DNA of 64,000 nt, taken from positions 124,001 to 188,000 of IMG/VR virus record IMGVR_UViG_3300031857_013798, one strand, 5' to 3'. Positions 28,893 to 37,012 of this stretch are shown here, piece by piece. This stretch comes from a virus. Position 1 is the stretch's first letter. Each line of letters starts with the position of its first letter. A program made the translations under genes and the position numbers. The notes beneath the pieces were generated by a model that was not told where the DNA came from, did not search any database, and saw nothing but the letters and a program-made list of their open reading frames with translations.

Positions 28893-29636
28893 TTCAATTA
28901 TTCTGGCAGGTGGGTCAATTTCATACCAGCGTTGACTGAATCTATAGTTGGCTGCATTTTGATGATGGTTCTTGTGCCAAGCTTCGCCATTGTTGATGTT
29001 TAATAACACCATCAGCACACTGTTACTGCTGGTGTCATCATTGTGTATAGGTAGCAAGAACCAAGGTGTGCGATGACACAATGAATTGATTGTGTGAAGT
29101 TTGAACACTGTGAGTCCAATTACTGCTATCCATAATCCTACCAGGGCAGGATCAATTGCAAATAACAATGCAAACCAAACTATGTTGAGGGCCCAGTACC
29201 AATGATAAAACCAAAGATGGCGAGAATCTCTACCAAGGTCCACAATGTATTTGGTTTTGACTTGATTGAAATAGCTCAAAAATTGAATAGCCCACCGACT
29301 CTTATGATATGGAGAATGTGGATCACGGTCAGTGTCACAATGTGCATGATGTTCGCGATGAATTCCCACCCATCCAATGCTGTTGCCTACTAGGCACAAG
29401 GTAAATACAACAAGTCCATACAAATCAACTACTGAACTAGGTTTCCAGGCGCGATGACACCAGGCGCGATGCGCAAACATAGTGATGTGAATTCCCATAA
29501 ACCAACTGGTCAATAGCACAACAAAAAATGTAGTCCATGACCAGTTTATTGTCAACCAGATCACTGTCCAAATTGGAAATAACATGCCAACGGAACTGAG
29601 TGCCACTGGGTCGATCAAGGAGCGAGAGATTTTCAT
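28854..29636 (-). CDS. delta-9-type fatty acid desaturase (copy 2)
   Basis: The histidine boxes are HRAWCHRAW, HREHHAHCD and GEAWHKNHH, with four hydrophobic segments between them. At 260 aa it is the most divergent of the three desaturases. It is on the opposite strand to the other two. A TAAATA late motif ends 6 nt before the start, divergent to the acyltransferase promoter 19 bp away. Confidence 0.92.
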   Translation of the reverse strand: MKISRSLIDPVALSSVGMLFPIWTVIWLTINWSWTTFFVVLLTSWFMGIHITMFAHRAWCHRAWKPSSVVDLYGLVVFTLCLVGNSIGWVGIHREHHAHCDTDRDPHSPYHKSRWAIQFLSYFNQVKTKYIVDLGRDSRHLWFYHWYWALNIVWFALLFAIDPALVGLWIAVIGLTVFKLHTINSLCHRTPWFLLPIHNDDTSSNSVLMVLLNINNGEAWHKNHHQNAANYRFSQRWYEIDPPARIIELLAQFKLASINR

Positions 29637-29642
29637 ATGAAA

Positions 29643-29648
29643 TATTTA
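29643..29648 (-). promoter_or_regulatory. candidate late promoter (TAAATA)
   Basis: TAAATA on the minus strand ends 6 nt before the ATG at 29636. Confidence 0.5.
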
Positions 29649-29666
29649 TTTGCTCGCACACTAACT

Positions 29667-29672
29667 TAAATA
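29667..29672 (+). promoter_or_regulatory. candidate late promoter (TAAATA)
   Basis: TAAATA ends 5 nt before the ATG at 29678. Confidence 0.55.
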
Positions 29673-29677
29673 ATCGC

Positions 29678-30379
29678 ATGCACAAACCAATTGTTTTTTT
29701 AGGCACCAGTACAAACTTAGAAATTTTTATAAGAGTGTGTACTCTTCGTAACATACCCGTTGCAGGTATTGTTGACAGTGATTATTACAGGAACACTGAT
29801 ACTAAAAATGGATTGCCTGTGATTGGAAGCGAAGACTCGTTTGATTTTGAGGCTGCTCGAGACCAGTATGATTTTTTTGTTGGAATGTCTTGGTCAAGTC
29901 TTGATCTAAGATCGAAATCCAAAAGACTTGCGTATATTGATCTGATTGATCAACATAAACTCAACTGTGCAACGCTGATACATCCAGCCAGTGAGGTGTA
30001 TGACGAAGCAGAAATTGGCCCAGGGTGCTATATTGGATTCAACGCCGGAGTAGCACATTATACAAAGATTGGTGCTCACAGCCGAATACATAATTCTACT
30101 ACTGTTGCGCATCATACCACTATTGGAAAAAATTGCATCCTACATGAATTTGTAAAAATTTGTAGTAGAGTAACATTAGGTGACAATGTGTTAATTCACC
30201 CTGACACTGCAATTGTAGGGTACGGCAAATTTAACAATGAGCGCGGACCAAATATTGGTAGTAATGCTGAACTACATCCTCGAATCACTGTTACTAGAGA
30301 TGTAGAACCGGGAGAGATTGTTTCTTTGGCTGGTGGCAACAACACTAGAAGAATCTATGGCGAGGTAGTAAGATCATGA
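29678..30379 (+). CDS. PglD/NeuD-like sugar acyltransferase (left-handed beta-helix)
   Basis: The start at 29678 is set by the late motif. Residues 1-30 (KPIVFLGTSTNLEIFIRVC) form the small Rossmann-like N-domain of PglD-type enzymes, and from residue 100 hexapeptide repeats (AEIGPGCYIG, TTIGKNCILHE, VTLGDNVLI) form the beta-helix. HHTTIG holds the likely catalytic His. These enzymes acetylate amino sugars. That fits the aminotransferase and epimerase in the cluster at 39-41 kb. Confidence 0.85.
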   Translation: MHKPIVFLGTSTNLEIFIRVCTLRNIPVAGIVDSDYYRNTDTKNGLPVIGSEDSFDFEAARDQYDFFVGMSWSSLDLRSKSKRLAYIDLIDQHKLNCATLIHPASEVYDEAEIGPGCYIGFNAGVAHYTKIGAHSRIHNSTTVAHHTTIGKNCILHEFVKICSRVTLGDNVLIHPDTAIVGYGKFNNERGPNIGSNAELHPRITVTRDVEPGEIVSLAGGNNTRRIYGEVVRS

Positions 30380-31107
30380 AACGCATAAACTGGTTGTTTG
30401 TTTTTCAAACCATGTGCATAGCTGCCTTGGTGTGCCTAATGGTGAATGGTGAATGGTGGCAATGGGCCGTAGCGTTTGGCGTATACGTTGTAACTGGCAG
30501 TATTGGTGCCAGTGCAACTTTTCACAGACTATTGAGTCATAGAAGTTATAAAGCACCTGCTTGGTGGGAATACCTTGGCACCATAATTGGCACTCTCGGT
30601 GGAGTGGGCTCTAGTATTGCTTGGGTTGCCATACATCGTGAACATCATAAATTTGTGGATACCGAACGCGATCCCCACAGTCCCTTGCACAAAGGATTCT
30701 TCCGTGTGCAATTTTTAATCATGTTCAATCAGCCCAGTCTTAGAATGGTTACTGATCTCATGCGCAGTAGATTTCATGCATTCATGCACAATTACTATTG
30801 GGCCATACACGGTGCGTATGCTGTGATACTGTATGCTATAGATCCAATGGCTGTGGTCTATGCTCACTTGGTGCCTGCTTTGTTTTTATTCCATGCAGGC
30901 GGTTTGATCAACAACATTGGTCACACCATAGGCTGGCAAGATTATCCTGGCAAAGATACCAGTGTTAACAATCCTATTTTAGGTGTACTTGTGTGGGGCG
31001 AAGGATGGCACAACAATCATCATGCCAATCCCAGTGACTGGCGCTTTGGACTAAAGTGGTGGCAAATTGATGTTGCTGGATATTTAATTAGACTGGTCAA
31101 ACAATGA
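30376..31107 (+). CDS. delta-9-type fatty acid desaturase (copy 3)
   Basis: Histidine boxes HRLLSHRSY, HREHHKFVD and GEGWHNNHH. It is closest to the copy at 10379. The start overlaps the acyltransferase stop as ATGA, so both are made from one message. 243 aa, four predicted membrane segments. Confidence 0.92.
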   Translation: MKRINWLFVFQTMCIAALVCLMVNGEWWQWAVAFGVYVVTGSIGASATFHRLLSHRSYKAPAWWEYLGTIIGTLGGVGSSIAWVAIHREHHKFVDTERDPHSPLHKGFFRVQFLIMFNQPSLRMVTDLMRSRFHAFMHNYYWAIHGAYAVILYAIDPMAVVYAHLVPALFLFHAGGLINNIGHTIGWQDYPGKDTSVNNPILGVLVWGEGWHNNHHANPSDWRFGLKWWQIDVAGYLIRLVKQ

Positions 31108-31835
31108 AAACACGAAAACAACTTCCAGCGTTTGGCTATCTGAACAATTTTCACATAGACACACCACAATTGATCAAACACTTGAAAGACAACAGTCTCC
31201 TAGACTGGGATCACTATGTTGATGTCAAGGCCAGTACTGATGGTGCATTCACTCCATTCATCAAAGCCAACCAATGGACCTTGGATAATTTGTTTAAAGA
31301 AGCAGATGCACCCAGTTTGGAAAGTGAAAAATTTAGACAGATACAACTTACTGAGTTTGACAAATCAAAAAGCCGTGGGCCTGTGGAAGTTAAAGCCACA
31401 ACCATGATAGAACGAGTCAAGCGTCAGGATCCCAATGATCCTCGGTATGTGCCCGAAGCTGACGATCTCAACTACGGAGTACGCACCAACATGGTGACTG
31501 GTGAGATTGAACGGATTTTTGACATGTTTACCAGTCGAATTACTAGAGCAAGACTGGCATACCTAGGAGCAGGTCACGAAATCAAACCGCACTTTGATTA
31601 TGACCCCAGTTATGTCACAAGGTTTCACATTCCTGTGCTGACTCACCCTGACGTCAGTATGTTTATGCTAACCAAACAAGGCATACAAGAACAGCACCTA
31701 CCAGCAGACGGTCGTGTTTATTTTTTCAACGCAGGTCTAAAGCACTGGGTAAAAAATAACAGCCCACATCCAAGACTGCACTTTATCATTGATGTGCATG
31801 GGCAAAGCGAGCTGGAGCATTTGATCCCAATGTAA
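31104..31835 (+). CDS. AspH/proline-hydroxylase-like 2-oxoglutarate oxygenase
   Basis: In this 243-residue protein the core reads IKPHFDYDPSYVTRFHIPVL (HxD with the following R), then VYFFNAGLKHWVKNN and RLHFIIDVHG, the order seen in aspartyl/asparaginyl beta-hydroxylase-like and free-amino-acid hydroxylase enzymes. The metal-binding His-x-Asp and distal His are intact, unlike the TauD-like pair. Starts at an ATGA overlap. Substrate unknown. Confidence 0.85.
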   Translation: MKTRKQLPAFGYLNNFHIDTPQLIKHLKDNSLLDWDHYVDVKASTDGAFTPFIKANQWTLDNLFKEADAPSLESEKFRQIQLTEFDKSKSRGPVEVKATTMIERVKRQDPNDPRYVPEADDLNYGVRTNMVTGEIERIFDMFTSRITRARLAYLGAGHEIKPHFDYDPSYVTRFHIPVLTHPDVSMFMLTKQGIQEQHLPADGRVYFFNAGLKHWVKNNSPHPRLHFIIDVHGQSELEHLIPM

Positions 31836-31880
31836 TACTAGAGTACTACATTTCAAAAGGTAATACTCAAGTGTTACAAT

Positions 31881-31909
31881 AGCCCTACAACATGTAGGGC
31901 TTTTTTTTT
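31881..31909 (+). terminator. rho-independent terminator
   Basis: AGCCCTACA/TGTAGGGCT stem, 3-nt loop, run of nine T. Confidence 0.94.
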
Positions 31910-31912
31910 GGT

Positions 31913-31941
31913 TTGACCAATAAATCCCTATCTGCTACAAT
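31913..31941 (+). promoter_or_regulatory. sigma70-type promoter
   Basis: TTGACC-17 nt-TACAAT with TGC before the -10, directly after the terminator. Confidence 0.85.
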
Positions 31942-31971
31942 AGTGGCATACAAAGCAAAAAGGAGCCTGGA

Positions 31972-32235
31972 ATGAAGCAACTAAATGAAAGTCAAAAACG
32001 CGATATCCACATGTATGGCATGACCGAAGCAGAATTGCGCGAAGAAGTTGAGCAAGACCTGATCTATCGTTATTCTAGTCCTGCTACGTTGGTAGCCAGT
32101 TTGATGAGTGATGCCCAGGAAATGATCGACTCGGAATATGGTAAGGTTAACGCCAAGCGTGCCGACTATGCTCGTCAATTTTTGAACCGCGCCAAGTGGG
32201 TTTTGTTTGAATATTGCATGAAGGAGACTGCATAA
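31972..32235 (+). CDS. hypothetical helical protein, 87 aa
   Basis: AAGGAG precedes the ATG. Charged helical protein (MTEAELREEVEQDLIYRYSS); ends with a TAATG overlap. No motif recognised. Confidence 0.75.
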   Translation: MKQLNESQKRDIHMYGMTEAELREEVEQDLIYRYSSPATLVASLMSDAQEMIDSEYGKVNAKRADYARQFLNRAKWVLFEYCMKETA

Positions 32236-32516
32236 TGAGTAATTTTTCTGAACTAAGAGATTTCTACGTGGAGCTGGTCACACAGACGCATTTTTACGAT
32301 CCTTACACTCGCCTTGTCAAGGTGTTTAATCCAGCCGCTGTCACATACGAAGATTATAAAAATACTCTGCTTGCCAAATCACCCAGTGGACACCATATTT
32401 GTTATTACATGACACTGTCTGACTCTAGAAAAGACATTGACAGCTGGCTGTTGTGGACCGAAAAAGATTTCCGTCAAGCCAAACGAATTCAACCTTACCT
32501 TGAAGGAACTGTATAA
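32235..32516 (+). CDS. hypothetical protein, 93 aa
   Basis: The TAATG overlap with the preceding stop and AAGGAG at 32221 fix the start. Aromatic-rich sequence (HICYYMTLSDSRKDIDSWLL). No family recognised. Confidence 0.72.
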   Translation: MSNFSELRDFYVELVTQTHFYDPYTRLVKVFNPAAVTYEDYKNTLLAKSPSGHHICYYMTLSDSRKDIDSWLLWTEKDFRQAKRIQPYLEGTV

Positions 32517-32692
32517 TGAGTAGAATGAGCGAACTTAGCATTGACATCCAATCCATGCTGGAAGAAGGCCACGAACCTCGTGCCATTGCACGATATCTTG
32601 AGATCCCTGTGGAGTGGGTCTACGAACAACTGTCGCAAGAAAGCGACAATCACGAAGAATTGTTTAGTCCTTTTGAGACTTGCAATAGTTGA
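32516..32692 (+). CDS. small helix-turn-helix-like protein, 58 aa
   Basis: Starts at a TAATG overlap. EPRAIARYLEIPVEWVYEQL at residues 20-39 has the spacing of a helix-turn-helix. It may be a small regulator for the MoxR/VWA operon that follows. Its TGA stop lies in the next -35 box. Confidence 0.65.
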   Translation: MSRMSELSIDIQSMLEEGHEPRAIARYLEIPVEWVYEQLSQESDNHEELFSPFETCNS

Positions 32693-32717
32693 CCAATAAA
32701 TCAACTTCAGTTATACT
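32689..32717 (+). promoter_or_regulatory. sigma70-type promoter overlapping a stop codon
   Basis: TTGACC-17 nt-TATACT; TGA (32690-32692) lies in the -35 box. Confidence 0.8.
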
Positions 32718-32751
32718 AACGGCTTACTAACACATTTTAAGGACACAGCCC

Positions 32752-33837
32752 ATGTCAGATACCCGCACCGTCAATTCCGTCCAGGCACGTAAAAGCCTGC
32801 TCAAAGCATTTAAAGTTCAGCGTCCGTTGTTCCTGTGGGGTCCTCCCGGCATCGGCAAGTCAGAGCTGGTTGAGGGCATTACTAAAGAACTTGACGGACT
32901 CATGATTGACCTCCGCTTGGGTCAGATGGAGCCCACAGACATCCGTGGCATTCCCTATTACAACAAAGACAAAGGTGTCATGGATTGGGCACCTCCTGTG
33001 GAATTGCCTGATGAGGCTACTGCCAGCCAGTATCCCATTGTGGTACTGTTCTTGGACGAGCTCAACTCTGCGGCTCCGTCAGTGCAGAGTGCCGCATACC
33101 AGTTGATTCTGAATCGACGCATTGGCAAGTACCACTTGCCCAAGAACGTTGTGATGGTTGCCGCAGGTAACCGTGAGTCGGACAAGGGTGTTACCTACCG
33201 CATGCCTACTCCGCTTGCAAACCGTTTCCTGCACCAGGAAATGAAAGTGGACTTTGCCAGCTACCAAGACTGGGCTGTTAAAAACAAAATCCACAAGGAC
33301 GTGGTGGGTTACTTGAGTTTTGCCAAGCAGGACTTGTACGACTTTGATGCCAAGAGTTCTAGCCGTGCCTTTGCTACTCCACGTACCTGGACCTTTGTGA
33401 GCCAGCTGTTGGAGGACGAGGATGGAGACAATGATACCCTTACCAACTTGATTGCTGGTACTGTGGGCGAAGGTCTTGCAGTTAAGTTCATGGCCCACCG
33501 CAAGGTGTCCAGCAAGATGCCCAACCCTGCAGATGTGTTGGCAGGCAAGGTCAAGGACTTGAACGTGAAAGAGGTCAGTGCCATGTACTCACTGGTTATC
33601 TCCATGTGCTATGAGCTCAAGGATGCAGTGGAGAAGAAGGTTGAGGACAAGAAGTTCCATGAGATGGCGGATAACTTCCTGGGTTTCATGATGAAGAACT
33701 TTGAGACTGAGCTCACTGTGATGGGTGCTCGTATTGCACTTACCACATACGACTTGCCGTTCTTGCCCACCAAGCTCAAGAACTTTGACGAGTTCCACAG
33801 CAAATACGGCAAGTACATCTTGCAGGCATCAGCCTAA
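32752..33837 (+). CDS. MoxR-family AAA+ ATPase
   Basis: The 361-residue protein has Walker A GPPGIGKSE (residues 27-36), Walker B VVLFLDELN and sensor 1 VVMVAAGNRESD, with RFLHQEM in the arginine-finger region. This is the MoxR-type pattern. MoxR ATPases work as chaperones with VWA-domain partners to insert metals or remodel complexes; a metallopeptidase/VWA gene follows at 34263. Such pairs occur in tailed phages but their role there is unknown. Confidence 0.9.
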   Translation: MSDTRTVNSVQARKSLLKAFKVQRPLFLWGPPGIGKSELVEGITKELDGLMIDLRLGQMEPTDIRGIPYYNKDKGVMDWAPPVELPDEATASQYPIVVLFLDELNSAAPSVQSAAYQLILNRRIGKYHLPKNVVMVAAGNRESDKGVTYRMPTPLANRFLHQEMKVDFASYQDWAVKNKIHKDVVGYLSFAKQDLYDFDAKSSSRAFATPRTWTFVSQLLEDEDGDNDTLTNLIAGTVGEGLAVKFMAHRKVSSKMPNPADVLAGKVKDLNVKEVSAMYSLVISMCYELKDAVEKKVEDKKFHEMADNFLGFMMKNFETELTVMGARIALTTYDLPFLPTKLKNFDEFHSKYGKYILQASA

Positions 33838-33840
33838 TAT

Positions 33841-33899
33841 AAGAGAGGGCTGTGTAGATTAAATACACGGGCTGTGGACTACACGGCTCTCTCTTTTTA
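33841..33899 (+). terminator. long hairpin terminator
   Basis: AGAGAGGGCTGTGTAG pairs with CTACACGGCTCTCTCT, followed by five T. It separates the ATPase from the next transcript and may be bidirectional. Confidence 0.75.
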
Positions 33900-33903
33900 G
33901 AGT

Positions 33904-34212
33904 ATGTCCAAAGTAACTGTCAAAAAGAACTTGATCATCTTTCACAACCCCGGAGAGTGGTCGGACATCTATGCCATGATTCTTCGAGACTTTGGCATGA
34001 AAATGGCACTGCGGACTCAGCTTCGAAAAGAGATGGGTTTCACGTATCGGCACCATCGTGGCTTGGTTGCAAACGAGCATCCATACAAAGACGGTCCCAG
34101 CATGCACTACGAACAGCAAGTGCATGTTGACTTCTTTAGCGAAGCCGCACAAAGTTGGTTCCAGCTCAAATACCTGAACAGACCCACAACTAATACTGAA
34201 GTCGTAAGTTGA
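33904..34212 (+). CDS. hypothetical protein, 102 aa
   Basis: It begins just after the terminator hairpin, with no clear ribosome-binding site. Basic protein with aromatic and His residues (EMGFTYRHHRGLVANEHPYK). The TGA stop is in the next -35 box. No family recognised. Confidence 0.68.
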   Translation: MSKVTVKKNLIIFHNPGEWSDIYAMILRDFGMKMALRTQLRKEMGFTYRHHRGLVANEHPYKDGPSMHYEQQVHVDFFSEAAQSWFQLKYLNRPTTNTEVVS

Positions 34213-34237
34213 CGAATAAATCATCTTTTGCTATAAT
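34209..34237 (+). promoter_or_regulatory. sigma70-type promoter overlapping a stop codon
   Basis: TTGACG-17 nt-TATAAT with TGC before the -10; TGA (34210-34212) is in the -35. Confidence 0.85.
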
Positions 34238-34262
34238 ATACACATCAACTAAGGAACAGCCC

Positions 34263-35573
34263 ATGCAATATTTCAATCCAGACATGTTATATGCCAAAGC
34301 AGGCACCACTGCTGACTCCAAAGAAGCAGACAAGTTTAAAAATCTATTGGGCAAGATGGATCCCAAACTGGATCGCGAGGTGCGTGAACAATTGATTACT
34401 GCCCGTGTGGGTTTGTTGCTTAAGGCCAGTTTCTTTGGCAATCTTGCTACTCGTTTGAAGTTGGTGAACGCTGACGAATGGTGTCCTACTGCCGCAACGG
34501 ATGGACGCAATTTCTACTATAACTGCAAGTTCATTAAATTGCTCAAGCCCAAAGAAGTTGAATTCTTGTTTGGACATGAGGTGTTGCATTGTGTGTATGA
34601 CCACTTTGGACGCCGTGGCGAGCGGGACCCGCAGATTTGGAACGTTGCCAATGACTTCTGTGTTAACGCAGACTTGAAAAAGCACAATGTGGGTGAGTTC
34701 ATTACTTCCGTGCCTTGCCTGTATGACAAGAAGTATGAGGGTATGAGTTCGGAGGAAGTGTATGATGACTTGATGAAGAACGCCAAGAAAATTAACTTGA
34801 GCGACCTTGTTGACAAGTTGTTGGACGACCATCTGGACGGTGATGGCGATCCCGCAGATGGTGACGGAGACGGAGACGAGGAAGGCAAAGGCAAGGGTCG
34901 CCCCAAACTCACACCCGAAGAGCGTCAAGCAATTAAGGACGAGATCAAGGAAGCCATGTTAGCGGCTGCCGCTACAGTGGATGGAGCAGGTAACTTGCCC
35001 GCAGGTGTCAAACGTCTGATTCAGGACTTGACCGAGCCCAAGATGAACTGGCGCGAATTGCTCCGTATGCAATTGGAGTCAACCATCAAGTCAGACTACA
35101 CATGGATGCGAGCCAGCCGCAAAGGTTGGCACATGGATGCTGTGATGCCAGGCATGAAGCTGGATCCTATGATTGATATTGCAGTGGCGTTGGATGCAAG
35201 TGGATCCATTAGCGAGAGCATGCTCAAGGACTTCTTAAGCGAAATCCAAGGCATCATGGAATCGTTCCCTGCATACCGAATCCATGTGGTTACCTTTGAT
35301 ACCGAGTGTTATAACCCTGCACAATACGACTCGGACAATTTGGACGGTATTTGTGATTACGAAGTCGCAGGTGGCGGCGGAACAGACTTTGATGCTATCT
35401 TCCGCTATCTCAAAGAAAATGAAATTGAGCCCAAGCGTCTGGTTGTGTTTACAGACGGCTACCCGTTTGGTTCGTGGGGTGATGAGAATTATGCAGACAC
35501 TGTATGGATACTGCATGGCACCGACAGCATTGTTCCGCCCTGGGGTCAATACGCCTACTACGAGGAAAAGTAA
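34263..35573 (+). CDS. metallopeptidase-like/VWA protein, partner of the MoxR ATPase
   Basis: The ATG at 34263 follows AAGGAACAG; the earlier in-frame extension lies within the promoter. Residues about 100-115 contain FGHEVLHCVYDH, an HExxH zinc motif; after an acidic Gly/Asp linker (GDGDPADGDGDGDEEGKGKG) a VWA domain begins with IAVALDASGSIS, the MIDAS DxSxS, and has GGTDFDAIF and VFTDGYP later. This order is that of the DUF2201-type VWA-metallopeptidase proteins that pair with MoxR ATPases. Confidence 0.88.
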   Translation: MQYFNPDMLYAKAGTTADSKEADKFKNLLGKMDPKLDREVREQLITARVGLLLKASFFGNLATRLKLVNADEWCPTAATDGRNFYYNCKFIKLLKPKEVEFLFGHEVLHCVYDHFGRRGERDPQIWNVANDFCVNADLKKHNVGEFITSVPCLYDKKYEGMSSEEVYDDLMKNAKKINLSDLVDKLLDDHLDGDGDPADGDGDGDEEGKGKGRPKLTPEERQAIKDEIKEAMLAAAATVDGAGNLPAGVKRLIQDLTEPKMNWRELLRMQLESTIKSDYTWMRASRKGWHMDAVMPGMKLDPMIDIAVALDASGSISESMLKDFLSEIQGIMESFPAYRIHVVTFDTECYNPAQYDSDNLDGICDYEVAGGGGTDFDAIFRYLKENEIEPKRLVVFTDGYPFGSWGDENYADTVWILHGTDSIVPPWGQYAYYEEK

Positions 35574-35574
35574 G

Positions 35575-35799
35575 ATGACACAATCTGCAAACGGCGTGGA
35601 AGGGCATTTGATCTACAGTGCATTACTTGACACCTATTTGTTTAGAGTATACAATAGCAGTGGAGACTTTGTTGACTACGACATCGCTCACAGTGATTTG
35701 TGTGTGACCATAACAGATCCAGATGCGCATTTTTATCGCCGCGATGATCAAGATGTGTTGGATCATGCTCCTGCAACATTAGGAATTGAAGATGTATAG
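35575..35799 (+). CDS. hypothetical protein, 74 aa
   Basis: Starts 1 nt after the VWA stop. Beta-rich small protein with tyrosines and acidic ends (LFRVYNSSGDFVDYDIAHSD). It overlaps the next gene by 8 bp. No motif. Confidence 0.65.
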   Translation: MTQSANGVEGHLIYSALLDTYLFRVYNSSGDFVDYDIAHSDLCVTITDPDAHFYRRDDQDVLDHAPATLGIEDV

Positions 35800-36019
35800 A
35801 ACTATTACCACAGAAGTAGAAGTAGATGTTGATCTTGGTGACTTTGATACTGAAGATCTCTTAGAAGAACTAGAGTCTAGAGCCGAGTTGCCTGTTGACA
35901 GTTCGCATGGTGCCAAAGATTTGTTGAACGCTATTTGGCTTAAACGCAGAATGGGTCGTACAGATTATCAAACAGAGCTGGATCAACTTATCTATGCAGG
36001 ACTAGGACAAATTGTATGA
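35792..36019 (+). CDS. acidic hypothetical protein, 75 aa
   Basis: The ATG at 35792 is chosen over an in-frame TTG two codons upstream. Very acidic start (TTEVEVDVDLGDFDTEDLLE), helical tail. Overlaps both neighbours. Confidence 0.65.
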   Translation: MYRTITTEVEVDVDLGDFDTEDLLEELESRAELPVDSSHGAKDLLNAIWLKRRMGRTDYQTELDQLIYAGLGQIV

Positions 36020-36159
36020 TGGATTTATGGGAAGCCGTAAAGTGGTTGCTGTATGGATTTATTGCGGGCTTTTTCTTTATTCCTGTGGTGACCATGCTCC
36101 GCCGAGTGTATGCAGAGTTCAAACTGGCACGTGATGAATGGAGTCAGCCCCGTGGGTAA
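36016..36159 (+). CDS. membrane microprotein, 47 aa
   Basis: ATGA overlap upstream. Residues 9-28 are hydrophobic (WLLYGFIAGFFFIPVVTML), followed by a basic tail. The next gene starts within its end. Confidence 0.6.
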   Translation: MMDLWEAVKWLLYGFIAGFFFIPVVTMLRRVYAEFKLARDEWSQPRG

Positions 36160-36391
36160 TCAAACTGATTATTTTAATCGTGTGGGATATAAGCCAACTT
36201 GGTTTATAGGAGACCGTGTGCAAGGCACTTGGAACAAAATTCCATTCCGAGGCACTGTAGGCAATGACACGCAGATAAACTTAGTAGAAGGTCCGCGTGT
36301 GAGTGTGCATTTGGATTTGCCTATCAAGCTGGATGGCCGAGTGCATAATTTTATTTTTGTGAAACCCAAAGAACTAAAGGAGTTCAAATGA
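36134..36391 (+). CDS. hypothetical protein, 85 aa
   Basis: The ATG at 36134 is chosen over a TTG-like extension upstream; overlap with the preceding microprotein is 26 bp. SH3-like beta pattern with VGYKPTWFIGDRVQGTW and RGTVGND, then a Lys-rich tail. Function unknown. Confidence 0.62.
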   Translation: MNGVSPVGNQTDYFNRVGYKPTWFIGDRVQGTWNKIPFRGTVGNDTQINLVEGPRVSVHLDLPIKLDGRVHNFIFVKPKELKEFK

Positions 36392-36576
36392 GTGACCGTT
36401 TTGATTTTGAGCAAGAAATTATGGAGTGCTGGAAGATCACGAATGATTTGCAAATGTACATTGATCAAGGTGCCAGCATTGAAGACACCAAGGTCCTGAT
36501 TGACTACTACGAACGCAAGTTCCAAAAAGTCTGGGATACCTTTGAAACACTGATCCACGAGCGTAAGATCCTGTGA
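36388..36576 (+). CDS. helical hypothetical protein, 62 aa
   Basis: ATGA overlap with the previous stop and AAAGGAG upstream. All-helical charged protein (FDFEQEIMECWKITNDLQMY). No family recognised. Confidence 0.7.
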   Translation: MSDRFDFEQEIMECWKITNDLQMYIDQGASIEDTKVLIDYYERKFQKVWDTFETLIHERKIL

Positions 36577-36779
36577 GCGATCATCTTGACGTAATTGATC
36601 GAGCACGCCGCATGCAGGACTTTGAAGTGCAGGTGGAAGTGCCAGAAGATTTTTGTTTTACTGGTAGCATACCTTACGACATGGAGATAGTGAGCAACCA
36701 GGCATTTGTGATAGTGCCTGCGCTGACCATTGAAGAGGCTGTCCAAAAGGCCAACAAATTCTTCCAAAATACCCCATAA
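36573..36779 (+). CDS. hypothetical protein, 68 aa, GTG start
   Basis: GTGA overlap with the upstream stop. The sequence has a beta strand core (FEVQVEVPEDFCFTGSIPYD) and a C-terminal helix EEAVQKANKFF. No family recognised. Confidence 0.65.
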   Translation: MSDHLDVIDRARRMQDFEVQVEVPEDFCFTGSIPYDMEIVSNQAFVIVPALTIEEAVQKANKFFQNTP

Positions 36780-36806
36780 AAACATTTCCGTCAGATGTTT
36801 ATATAT

Positions 36807-36812
36807 TAAATA
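36807..36812 (+). promoter_or_regulatory. candidate late promoter (TAAATA)
   Basis: TAAATA ends 5 nt before the ATG at 36818. Confidence 0.55.
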
Positions 36813-36817
36813 TCTGT

Positions 36818-37012
36818 ATGGAAAATGTACAACTTACCCTAGCCGATATGGCTTCAATGAAGTCGCTTCTCGAAGCGGCTTGCAATCGGGGTGCATTCAA
36901 AGCAGCCGAAATGAGCACTGTTGGTGGACTCTATGACAAACTGTCTAAGTTTCTCGACCATAGTCAAGCTCAACTACAAGCACAACAAGCACAAGGAGAT
37001 CAAAATGCTTAA
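36818..37012 (+). CDS. hypothetical protein, 64 aa
   Basis: The late motif and a helical, Gln-rich C-terminus (AQLQAQQAQGDQN) are its main features. Its stop overlaps the next gene's start. Probably first gene of a late operon reaching to ThyX. Confidence 0.68.
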   Translation: MENVQLTLADMASMKSLLEAACNRGAFKAAEMSTVGGLYDKLSKFLDHSQAQLQAQQAQGDQNA

